A DNA stretch of 64,000 nucleotides from the NCBI RefSeq assembly GCF_006345825.1, contig NZ_VCIX01000077.1, forward strand, positions 62,001-126,000, in the 5' to 3' direction. This DNA is from Paenibacillus paridis. Lineage in GTDB: Bacteria > Bacillota > Bacilli > Paenibacillales > Paenibacillaceae. Positions 26,748 through 34,900 of this stretch are shown in pieces (the stretch's first letter is position 1; every line of letters starts with the position of its first letter). The notes under the pieces are model-generated. The model searched no databases and was not told where the DNA came from. It saw only the letters and a list, made by a program, of their open reading frames with translations. The translations under genes were made by a program, and so were the position numbers.

Positions 26748-26828
26748 GTTTGTTCCTCCCGCTGGATGAAATGTAGAACGCAATCAGCCTCTCTCGAAGC
26801 GCGTATGCACGGCGTTCCTTCTATAAAA

Positions 26829-26837
26829 ATTATATCA
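26829..26837 (-). promoter_or_regulatory. Extended -10 promoter candidate for module 2 permeases
   Basis: The minus strand reads TGATATAAT, a perfect TGn extended -10 joined to TATAAT, about 80 bp upstream of the permease start and downstream of the SBP terminator. No good -35 box at 16-18 bp was seen, which suits the extended -10 class or activation by the nearby response regulator. Confidence 0.45.
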
Positions 26838-26909
26838 GCGCGGCAAAAATCGAAGTAGCTAACAAACCCAACATTCATGGCACAAATGCAACCACTTTTT
26901 CAAAAAACG

Positions 26910-26943
26910 CAAAAAAAATACGGCCCCGCAAGGGCCGTATTTC
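26910..26943 (-). terminator. Terminator after module 2 SBP
   Basis: AATACGGCCC/GGGCCGTATT stem with a short loop followed by T8 on the minus strand. It sits between the SBP and permease genes and would raise SBP transcript relative to permease transcript. Confidence 0.85.
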
Positions 26944-26954
26944 ATGCATTCCGC

Positions 26955-28652
26955 TTATTTCGCTACGTTCGAATACCACTCGTTAACTTCCTTCGTAATA
27001 TCGTCGCCGCCGGAGGATTTCCAGCTTTTCACGAACTCATCGAACGCTTCCGCAGGCTTCGCGCCATAGATGATTTCATTAAAGGTTTGGGCTTCGATTT
27101 TCTTCAAATAGTCCATGCGAGATTTCATGGTTTTGGTGGATGGGCCAACAAACATATCCTTCTTCGAAATGTCCTCTTGCTGCATGACAACCGTTGCGGC
27201 AAGCGCCGTTTCCGGACCGTACTGCGCAACAACCTCTTTCTCGCGGTACGTGGTCGCTTCCTTGCCCTCAGCTAGATTAAGCAATGCTTTAAACTGCGCG
27301 TCAGGAATACGTGCGCCGTCACGAACGATGAAGTAGCGAAGCGGTGCCGTAATTGCGCCGCCTGGCACATCATCCAAGTACAGCGGGTTGCCGCTTGCAT
27401 CCAGCGCATAATCATAACCCTCGAATGCGCCTAGCTCAAACGGGCTGCCTTCTTGCGGGTCGGCAAGGTTATCGAACAAGTAGTTCTCGTAAGTAAAGAA
27501 AGCTTCCGGATTTTTCATATCTTTGTTAATCAAAATAACGCCATTTACAAAATGAGTGCCATGACGCATCGCCGTGCCGTCTTCGCCAGTCGGAATCGCG
27601 TATGGTTTCCATACCGCGCCTTCTACGTTTTTGGCTGTGTCCAGCAAAGGCCAGCCGCTCATCCAGTAGGGTCCAGGAATAATGCCTGCCGTTCCGGCTA
27701 CAGCCGGCTCCGATGTTTTGTTCTCATCCCAAAGCGCTGCTTCCTGCGGGATATACCCTTTGTCGCGCCATTCTTTCAGCTTGATCAGGCCTTGCTTGAT
27801 GCCCGCGTTCGTGGAGCCATATTCAAGCGTTCCGTCTGCTGCCAGGTTCCACTGCGATGGCAGTGTGCCGTAAGCGCCAAATACCCAAGAAGGGTCGCCC
27901 ATCCAAGTGCTCATCGATGTTTTGAAGCCCACGCTTAGCGGCACGACTTTGTCCGGTGCCAAGCCTTGCGGGTTGTTGTTCTTGAACGCTTCCATCACGG
28001 CTTCAAGCTCAGCGATCGTTTTCGGAGCTTGAAGATTCAGCTTATCCAGCCAGTCTTGGCGAATCCAAAGCAGGTAATCCGAGTTGTATGCATAATCAAG
28101 CAATGGAATACCCATACGTTTGCCGTCATTGACATAAGCGTTCCATACGCCCGGATCAAGGTTCATCGCTTCCTTCCATTTCTCGCCAGCATATTTATCA
28201 AATAGCGCTCCAGCATCCTGGAACATGCCCGAATCAATTAAATCCTGCGCAAGCAGCTTGTCGTTGACAACGGCAATGTCCGGCATTTTTTGGCCCGAGG
28301 ACATCGCCAGGCGCATTTTTGTAGCAAAGGCTCCATTGGTATCCGTTACGGACCATAAGGAATCTACTTTAATGCCAAGCGTATCAAGCGCCCATTTCGT
28401 CGCCACGTTATTTTCAATCGTTTCGCCTTCGCGGAACGTAAGCGCCGGATCTACGCCCCAAGCGGTGGAAATCGTTACCGGAGGATCATATTTCTCTTTG
28501 TAAGGGTTTTCCTCATTGCTCGCAGCAGCGTTTCCATTCGCCGTATTCGACGGCTCAGCCTTGTTGCCGCTATTGGAACAGCCGACAATGGCTGATACGA
28601 TAAGAAGCATGCATAGCGTAAACGCGAACCGTTTTTTGGATTTCGTATTCAT
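26955..28652 (-). CDS. LplA-type sugar ABC transporter substrate-binding lipoprotein (module 2)
   Basis: A 565-residue lipoprotein of the long LplA/YtcQ branch. The signal peptide ends with IVGC (Cys25) and a Ser/Asn/Ala linker. Typical parts are TISTAWGVDPALTFREGE near residue 60 and PEAFFTYENYLFDN near 395. An ATG at 28667 is in frame, but GAGGGGG seven bases before the ATG at 28652 decides the start. Unusually it precedes, rather than follows, its permease genes and is separated from them by a terminator. It lies next to GH35/GH2 galactosidase genes, so galacto-oligosaccharides are a reasonable but unproven ligand. Confidence 0.92.
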   Translation of the reverse strand: MNTKSKKRFAFTLCMLLIVSAIVGCSNSGNKAEPSNTANGNAAASNEENPYKEKYDPPVTISTAWGVDPALTFREGETIENNVATKWALDTLGIKVDSLWSVTDTNGAFATKMRLAMSSGQKMPDIAVVNDKLLAQDLIDSGMFQDAGALFDKYAGEKWKEAMNLDPGVWNAYVNDGKRMGIPLLDYAYNSDYLLWIRQDWLDKLNLQAPKTIAELEAVMEAFKNNNPQGLAPDKVVPLSVGFKTSMSTWMGDPSWVFGAYGTLPSQWNLAADGTLEYGSTNAGIKQGLIKLKEWRDKGYIPQEAALWDENKTSEPAVAGTAGIIPGPYWMSGWPLLDTAKNVEGAVWKPYAIPTGEDGTAMRHGTHFVNGVILINKDMKNPEAFFTYENYLFDNLADPQEGSPFELGAFEGYDYALDASGNPLYLDDVPGGAITAPLRYFIVRDGARIPDAQFKALLNLAEGKEATTYREKEVVAQYGPETALAATVVMQQEDISKKDMFVGPSTKTMKSRMDYLKKIEAQTFNEIIYGAKPAEAFDEFVKSWKSSGGDDITKEVNEWYSNVAK

Positions 28653-28687
28653 TGTAATCCCCCTCATGATTATGTTCTACATGTTCA

Positions 28688-28693
28688 ATTATA
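28688..28693 (-). promoter_or_regulatory. -10 box of SBP promoter (module 2)
   Basis: Perfect TATAAT on the minus strand about 40 bp before the SBP start codon. The hexamer 17 bp upstream (TAGGCT) is not a -35 box, so this promoter probably needs an activator, most simply the AraC-type regulator encoded just upstream. A GC-rich imperfect palindrome lies in the spacer. Confidence 0.4.
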
Positions 28694-28755
28694 GGGGGAG
28701 CCGCAGCTCCAGCCTATGACACAAAGCGAACATATCAGCACCTTTTGCAACTACT

Positions 28756-30396
28756 TTACTGCTCGCGGAACTCCTGAGGCGTCATCCCATAATACTTTTT
28801 GAACGTTTTGCTAAAATATTGCGGATTCTGGTACCCGAGCTCACTCGTAATCTCATAGATCTTCTTGTTCGTGTTTTTGAGCAAGTAGAGTGCTCGCTCC
28901 ATTTTCATGCCAATAATCCACTCGCTTAGACTTTCTCCCGTTTCTGCCTTAAATACTTTCGAGAGGTATACCGGATGCAAAAACACGCGGTCCGCGATCG
29001 TCTTTACGGTCGTATCCTGGCTTAAATTGTTCGCCACGATTTCCTGCACTTGCTTAACGATGAAGCTCTTGGCGCTCTCCTCATTCACGGACAGCTCCCT
29101 CTCGAGCTTACGAAGCACGCCGATCGACCAATCCTCAAGCCGCTCAGGGGACAACACAATCATCTGGTCCAAAATAAAATCGATGCCCAGCTCGTTAATT
29201 TGCGATACATATTGCCCCTGCCGGTGCGCAATGTACATAAAGGCATTCGTCAGCGCCAAATAGACCTCATACAGATGCTCCCTGGAATAACGAGTTTGCT
29301 TCAAATCGGCAAAAACATCCTTGATTTTCTGCTCAACCGCATCCCAGCGCTTCGACTCCAGCAAAGTAATCAGCGTTGGCGGCTTATATAAGCTCTCCAT
29401 CGATTTAACAAAGGTCGTATCTTTGCCTGCCCGGTCCTCCAAATAATGAATCGCATGCTGCTCTTCATTGGCAATTTGGAACATAGTGCCTAGACCGGCA
29501 CGGTACGCCGTCGTAATCGCATCAGGAAACTCAAACCAATCGGTCACGACGATGGATATATCTCCTTTGAGATAACTGCTGACATTCGTACGAAGCTTCT
29601 TCGCCGCTTCCGCCAGCTTAGCTTTCCGCGATTGTCTGCTCTCTGAGCTATAATCCATTTTCTCGCCAGGCTCTGATTTGGGCTGGGCCATAATGAGCAA
29701 ATATTCATGGGGAGCCTTGCAATGCCACACATGGAAATCGTTCGCGAACGACTCCTCCGCAATATTGCCAACCGCAAATTCCATCAGCGAGACAGAGCTG
29801 TAATCCAAATGGGAAAACTGCTTGCCCAGCTGTACGAGCATCATTACCGTAGGACGTTCCATAACAAGGGAAATCTCGTATTGCGACAGCTTCTCCTTGA
29901 TCGTCTTCGGCGATAGCTGCCTGCCGAGTACCAAGTCCACCATAAAGTTCGCGCGCAGCACTTTAAAATCCGATTTACGGTCGTACATCAGCTGCTGATA
30001 TTTTTCTGCTTGCTCCCATTCATCCTTAAGAGCTTCAATAGCGCCTGACACGGTTTTCACGAATTCGTCGTCGTTTACCGGCTTCAAAATATAATCAAAG
30101 GCCTGCAGCTGCACCGCTTTTTTGGCATATTGAAAATCGGAATGTCCCGTTAGCAAAATACATTTAATATGCGGCCACCGCTCGCCAATTTCCTGAATAA
30201 GCTCGAGCCCATTCATTTCCGGCATCGCAATATCGGTCACGACAATATCAATCGCATTTTCCTCCAACAGCTCTAAAGCTTCGAAGGCCGAAGCTGCCTG
30301 ATACACGCTTTTCACGCCAAAAGAGGACCACGGTATCGTTTTCTCCAGGCTCCCTGTCACGTAAGACTCATCGTCGATCAATAGGATTTCGATCAT
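28756..30396 (-). CDS. YesN-type AraC-family response regulator (module 2)
   Basis: A 546-residue regulator: receiver domain about 1-120 (Asp55 in VVTDIAMPEMNG, Lys in YILKPVND), a central region of about 310 residues and a C-terminal AraC double helix-turn-helix (about 445-545, ending SKTFKKYYGMTPQEFRE). It follows its kinase gene by 20 nt and precedes the SBP gene it probably activates. AAGGGGA ahead of the ATG. Confidence 0.93.
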   Translation of the reverse strand: MIEILLIDDESYVTGSLEKTIPWSSFGVKSVYQAASAFEALELLEENAIDIVVTDIAMPEMNGLELIQEIGERWPHIKCILLTGHSDFQYAKKAVQLQAFDYILKPVNDDEFVKTVSGAIEALKDEWEQAEKYQQLMYDRKSDFKVLRANFMVDLVLGRQLSPKTIKEKLSQYEISLVMERPTVMMLVQLGKQFSHLDYSSVSLMEFAVGNIAEESFANDFHVWHCKAPHEYLLIMAQPKSEPGEKMDYSSESRQSRKAKLAEAAKKLRTNVSSYLKGDISIVVTDWFEFPDAITTAYRAGLGTMFQIANEEQHAIHYLEDRAGKDTTFVKSMESLYKPPTLITLLESKRWDAVEQKIKDVFADLKQTRYSREHLYEVYLALTNAFMYIAHRQGQYVSQINELGIDFILDQMIVLSPERLEDWSIGVLRKLERELSVNEESAKSFIVKQVQEIVANNLSQDTTVKTIADRVFLHPVYLSKVFKAETGESLSEWIIGMKMERALYLLKNTNKKIYEITSELGYQNPQYFSKTFKKYYGMTPQEFREQ

Positions 30397-30415
30397 TTGA
30401 TTTCCCCTTTTCTAT

Positions 30416-32140
30416 CTAAGCTGTTGACCAAGTAATGGTGACTTTGAGCCCGCCGAGCCCAGAGGAAGCGAAGCTCACCCCCGCAGTACCGCGGAAGCGC
30501 AAATGCATGCGCTGGTGCACATTCCATAACCCGCAGCCCATTTGCTCATCCATCTGGTTTTGCATTTTCCGCTCCAGAATCATAATATCCTCGGCACTCA
30601 TCCCTTTGCCGTCGTCTTCAACGATCAGCCTTGCTTCATCCTCTTCCCATTCCCCTGTAATCCGAATTACCGATGCGTCCGACCATGCCTCTATGCCATG
30701 AATGACAGCATTTTCGACTAGCGGCTGCAGCATTAGCGGCGGTATATCCAGCTGGCGCATTTCCGAAGGAACGGTAATGGTGTAATTTAATCTCGCCATG
30801 CGCATTTTCTGGATTTCCAAGTAACTGCCCACGAAATTGAGTTCCTCGGACAACGAGACCAGCTCACGCTCCTGACGCGTCGTGTACCGATAGTAGTTAG
30901 ACAGATGATGCGACATCGCAACGACCGCCTCATTTTGCTCCAGCTTGGCCATACTCGAAATAAACGAGAAGCAGTTATAGAAAAAATGTGGATTAATTTG
31001 CGATTGCAGCTGCTTTAGCCGGGCTTCGCGCACATGGATCTTCTCCAAGTAAACCGTCTCGAACAGCTCCTGAATTTGCTCCACCATGAGATTGAAGCGC
31101 GTATATAAAAATCCGAACTCACTTTTGCCGCGCGGCTTCATGCGGATCGAATAATCGCCGTTTTTCAGCTTTTGAAAACCGATAACGAGCCGTTTAATCG
31201 GCACCTGCACCTGGGCGTAAAGCAAGTAAGCGGCCGTGCAGCATAGCAGCAGCAGTCCTGCCATCGATACGTAGAACAGCTGGTTCGTTTTTTGAATCGG
31301 ACGGATAATTTCGGAAATAGGAATGTAATCGATTAAATACCAGCCGATCGTCTCCGATTTCACGATATTGACCAAATACTTTTCTTCCCCTACCTTCAAA
31401 TTCCGGCTCTCCATATCCTGCAGCGGCTCGCTGTTCAACAGATCAATGACATGGTTCGTCAGCTCCTTGTCTGCAGAGCGGTTGTAAATGACGCCAACAT
31501 CCTCCATATAGTAAAAAGGGTCCCTCCGGCCGTCGCTCTTGAATTTGTCCAGCATATCCTTGATGCTCGAGCTGTAGAACTGCACCTCGATAATCAGATT
31601 GGAGCCGCTCGGGTCCAAGTAGCTGGAATAAGGCGTTACCGCATAACGAGAGAACACGAATGGCCCTGTCTGGCTGTCTTCCGTCGGCTTCACTTGCCAG
31701 CCGGGCTTTAATCTTTGCTTCAGATCCGCATCGTCATAACGGATAACGTCATTATCTGATATGTCCCGGTGCAGCATTGGCGAATAGATATGCAGGCTGC
31801 TCCGCCATTTGGATGAGTTTTGCTGGATCGCAAGCTTGGTCTGAATTCGCTTGATCAAGGTTGTCAGATCCAAATTCAGCTCGGTCGTCTCCGCAAATAT
31901 ATCCCGAAGCGAAGCAATATCCGGGTCCTGAATGAGCAAATCCGGCCATAGCGCCATGGAATCAATGCTGGTATCCACCTGGTTTTGAAAAAAAACAAGC
32001 TGGTTCGTGTTGGATTTGTTCAGCTCCTCGCCTAATATGTCCGTACTCGTTTTATTCGAGTAAAAGTAAAAGAGCATAATCGGCACGAGCATAATAATAA
32101 TTAGCGCAACGATTTTTGTAAAAAGATTTATTTTGGGCAT
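30416..32140 (-). CDS. YesM-type sensor histidine kinase (module 2)
   Basis: A 574-residue membrane kinase: helices at about 5-27 and 288-309 around an extracellular sensor region, HAMP, then QSQINPHFFYNCFSFIS with the phospho-acceptor His near residue 388 and an ATPase domain with VEDDGKGMSAEDI and MGCGLWNVHQRMHLRF. The catalytic motif has FFYN where most relatives have FLYN. An ATG at 32161 is in frame but lacks a ribosome site; AAGGTG precedes the ATG at 32140. First gene of the kinase-regulator-SBP transcript. Confidence 0.9.
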   Translation of the reverse strand: MPKINLFTKIVALIIIMLVPIMLFYFYSNKTSTDILGEELNKSNTNQLVFFQNQVDTSIDSMALWPDLLIQDPDIASLRDIFAETTELNLDLTTLIKRIQTKLAIQQNSSKWRSSLHIYSPMLHRDISDNDVIRYDDADLKQRLKPGWQVKPTEDSQTGPFVFSRYAVTPYSSYLDPSGSNLIIEVQFYSSSIKDMLDKFKSDGRRDPFYYMEDVGVIYNRSADKELTNHVIDLLNSEPLQDMESRNLKVGEEKYLVNIVKSETIGWYLIDYIPISEIIRPIQKTNQLFYVSMAGLLLLCCTAAYLLYAQVQVPIKRLVIGFQKLKNGDYSIRMKPRGKSEFGFLYTRFNLMVEQIQELFETVYLEKIHVREARLKQLQSQINPHFFYNCFSFISSMAKLEQNEAVVAMSHHLSNYYRYTTRQERELVSLSEELNFVGSYLEIQKMRMARLNYTITVPSEMRQLDIPPLMLQPLVENAVIHGIEAWSDASVIRITGEWEEDEARLIVEDDGKGMSAEDIMILERKMQNQMDEQMGCGLWNVHQRMHLRFRGTAGVSFASSGLGGLKVTITWSTA

Positions 32141-32307
32141 AATGGCTTCGCACCTTTGCATGTCAGTCGTTGGGCAGTGGCTCTATTTCTTATCGCCCTC
32201 TTCACCATACGTGTACCTATCCTTCAATTCAACCAGCAAAATTGAAATGTTTAAGCTGTTTTTGCAACCAGTTCGCTTGGCCTGCCCTCATTATTGACAT
32301 CGATAAA

Positions 32308-32352
32308 CCAAAAAAACCGAAATTTCGGCATTTATGCCAAGATTTCGGTTTT
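32308..32352 (-). terminator. Terminator after GH35 gene
   Basis: The arms AAAACCGAAAT and ATTTCGGTTTT, with GGCAT/ATGCC pairing inside, form a long hairpin followed by T's on the minus strand, 16 bp beyond the GH35 stop. Confidence 0.82.
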
Positions 32353-32367
32353 CTATAAATTTACGAA

Positions 32368-34683
32368 TTAATGAAACGCTTTGGACAATGCGGAGGTGTA
32401 ATAAGGAATCGGCTCGATACGATGGAAGATGGCAATCTCCACACCCTCAAACCGCTCCACCAGCGCCTGATTGACGAACGTATGAACCGTTCCTTTGCGA
32501 AGCGGCGTAATCGATAGATGAAGCGGCTTGTTCTCCAAATCATCCTTGAACTGCTTCAGTCCGATCGGCCAAGCTTCTCCGTAATGGATGTGATCGGTCA
32601 GCAGCTGATTGTCGAGATATGCGCCGGCAACATCACCATCGTATTCAACCTGCAGGAACAAATCCGATACCTGGCTAGGCCAATTCGTGTCCACTTGGAC
32701 GAGTGCGCTTCGCTCCAGCGGCTTGTTCACGGTAAGTGTCGGCGTATAGGCTGGGACTTCAATATTTACAGTATGGAACAAACCATCCTGCTGACCGGTG
32801 GACTTGCCTTGGCTTGCCTGCAAAGCGCCGTCCGGCAATGCTGGGCAGATGGAAACGCTCCAGCTTGCGCTGCCCTCGGAAGTAGATACTATTCGCTCAT
32901 CCTTGACATAAAGACGGCTGTCGCTGAGCACGAGCCTGTCCTCGCCCCAAATGCGGAACTTATACGTTGAGAGCGCCTCATCACGGGAGAGAACAATTAC
33001 TTGCACCTGCTCGCCGCTTGTCAGGTTTAACGTAATGGCATGCTGCTTGCCGATTTGCGGAGTAACTACAAAAACACTTTCTTCGAGCTCCACCTTTGCC
33101 GATTCGTTGGATATGGCAGCAACGGTGGAACGGCTGAATACCAGCTCTGGAGCAAGGCCTTGCTGTGCATAAAAAACAAAGAGAGGTATTCCCTTCACGT
33201 TCAGCTTGGTTAAAGGCTGTACAGTAGCTGCAACGAGCAATGCGCCCGCAAGCTCTAGATTAAACGGCAGCACGGCGCTGACGTCCTGCTTCAGCGTAAG
33301 CGTGCCATTATGTGGGAAGGATACCTTGCCCTTCGCAGTATCCAGTTCAATCCGAACGGCTTCCCGATCAGGAAGCTCCAAATGGTCCTGGAAGTTATTC
33401 AGGAAGAGGAAGCCCGCTCCGTCCTTCTGCCGCACACACCAGCGCATCGACTCCGTATCCTCAGGATGGATGCTGTCTTGCCCTTCAGGCAATACCGTTC
33501 CCATCGGTGCAAGAATGTCTCCGAAGGCATCCATGAATAATGAAAGGGAACGAATCCGGTCATAGGATTTGCCGACGCGTCCAAACTCGCCAAGCGGCGA
33601 TTGGTAGTCATAGGTGATTTTCGGAAGGCCATATTCATTAAGATAACCATGCTTGCCCCGTGGATTGGAGCCGCCATGATACATGTAATAACCAAGCAAG
33701 TTGCTGCCGCTTGCCAGCTTTACGAGCGTCATCGCCTCGACGCTTTCCGGGCTGACGTTCGGACGGGCCGTATAGCTGACCTGCATGCCGCCAGCCATCT
33801 CGCAATAGGCAACCGGATAATCCAGCGTATCATAATTGACGCCTTCCGCCGGCTTGACATGAAGATCCCGGTAAATATATTCACCGCTTGGCGGCTGATT
33901 CGGAATCCACGGCGTGTAGGCGTAGCCTGCCAGCATCGGAAGCGTATCCGACTCTGGCACGGCTGCTCCACCCCATGCGGTTGCCGTGAAGAACATTGGC
34001 GTCATGCCTGCCTCCTCTGCTAGGCGGCGAAGCTCGGCCAAATGCTCGTTGCCGCCTTTACCCGAAGACATAAATACGCCTGCTTTGTAGCCCCAGGAGT
34101 CGAGCGGTGCGCCGCAGTGCATATATTCGTTTTCCAGCTGAACTGCAATAACGGGTCCGCCCTCCTCGAACATGGCCCCCTTGACCTGCTTCGCGATTTG
34201 GCGATACAGGCGCTTCGCATAAAATAAATACAGCTCGTCATTGGAGCGTATTTCAAGCGGCTTGCCGAACACCCAATCCGGAATGCCTCCGTTTCTGACC
34301 TCGCCGTGGCAGAATGGTCCAATACGCAGGACAAGCGGCAGCTCCAGCTTTGCGCACAGATCCACAAAATGCCGCAGATTCCGATTGCCGCTCCAGTCGA
34401 AGATTCCTTCTTCTTCCTCATGGTAGTTCCAGAAGATATACGTCGCGATGACGTTGACGCCGCCTGCTTTCATTTTAAGCAGCTCTTCCTCCCAGTGAAG
34501 ATAGGAGAAACGAGAGAAATGAAATTCACCTACAACAGGAATAATCGGCAGCCCGTTGCGCAGCATATAAAAATTCGTAAATCCGAAGCTCTCCCCTTTC
34601 GGGTTCGTGCCTTTGCTGCCTGACAGCTTGCCCGGCTTAATTTCTTTGTTCGGACCATCCAGCTTTAACGAGTACGTGGTCAT
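32368..34683 (-). CDS. Glycoside hydrolase family 35 beta-galactosidase-like enzyme
   Basis: A 771-residue protein with a GH35 catalytic barrel at about 20-340: GEFHFSRFSYLHWEEELLKM near residue 52, VNVIATYIFWNYHE with the conserved Trp/Asn, GPVIAVQLENEY near 180 (acid/base Glu), and YPVAYCEMAGGMQ near 285 (probable nucleophile Glu). Beta-sandwich domains follow. There is no signal peptide, so it acts inside the cell, removing terminal beta-galactose from imported oligosaccharides. Start: an ATG at 34710 is in frame, but AGGAGG ten bases before the ATG at 34683 is the only good site. It lies downstream of a GH2 gene and next to an importer module. Specificity (beta-1,4 or beta-1,3 galactosides) cannot be fixed from sequence. 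Confidence 0.88.
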   Translation of the reverse strand: MTTYSLKLDGPNKEIKPGKLSGSKGTNPKGESFGFTNFYMLRNGLPIIPVVGEFHFSRFSYLHWEEELLKMKAGGVNVIATYIFWNYHEEEEGIFDWSGNRNLRHFVDLCAKLELPLVLRIGPFCHGEVRNGGIPDWVFGKPLEIRSNDELYLFYAKRLYRQIAKQVKGAMFEEGGPVIAVQLENEYMHCGAPLDSWGYKAGVFMSSGKGGNEHLAELRRLAEEAGMTPMFFTATAWGGAAVPESDTLPMLAGYAYTPWIPNQPPSGEYIYRDLHVKPAEGVNYDTLDYPVAYCEMAGGMQVSYTARPNVSPESVEAMTLVKLASGSNLLGYYMYHGGSNPRGKHGYLNEYGLPKITYDYQSPLGEFGRVGKSYDRIRSLSLFMDAFGDILAPMGTVLPEGQDSIHPEDTESMRWCVRQKDGAGFLFLNNFQDHLELPDREAVRIELDTAKGKVSFPHNGTLTLKQDVSAVLPFNLELAGALLVAATVQPLTKLNVKGIPLFVFYAQQGLAPELVFSRSTVAAISNESAKVELEESVFVVTPQIGKQHAITLNLTSGEQVQVIVLSRDEALSTYKFRIWGEDRLVLSDSRLYVKDERIVSTSEGSASWSVSICPALPDGALQASQGKSTGQQDGLFHTVNIEVPAYTPTLTVNKPLERSALVQVDTNWPSQVSDLFLQVEYDGDVAGAYLDNQLLTDHIHYGEAWPIGLKQFKDDLENKPLHLSITPLRKGTVHTFVNQALVERFEGVEIAIFHRIEPIPYYTSALSKAFH

Positions 34684-34900
34684 ATGAGAAATGCCTCCTA
34701 ATGTGATCAATCGTCATTGATTATTGTATTTGCAAACCAGCATCGCAGGCAGCGCATGGCCATCTCCATTCCGAGCGCTGGCTTGCTTCAATCGCTAGCT
34801 GCAAGAGAGAGTACCTCCAAATCGCTAATAGTCGTACTCTCTTGCTATCGTATCAAACCCCTAACGCTCCATATAGGGCACATTCACAACATATTGGTTG
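34684..34900. other. Intergenic spacer with a hairpin, no gene
   Basis: Between the GH2 and GH35 genes. GCAAGAGAGAGTAC (34801-34814) can pair with GTACTCTCTTGC (34834-34845) around a 19-nt loop with a 2-nt bulge. There is no T run, so it is more likely an mRNA structure than a terminator. Confidence 0.4.

Noticed and set aside
34801..34845. Hairpin between GH2 and GH35 genes as a terminator.
   Set aside because: No T run follows on either strand and the loop is 19 nt; kept only as an mRNA structure.
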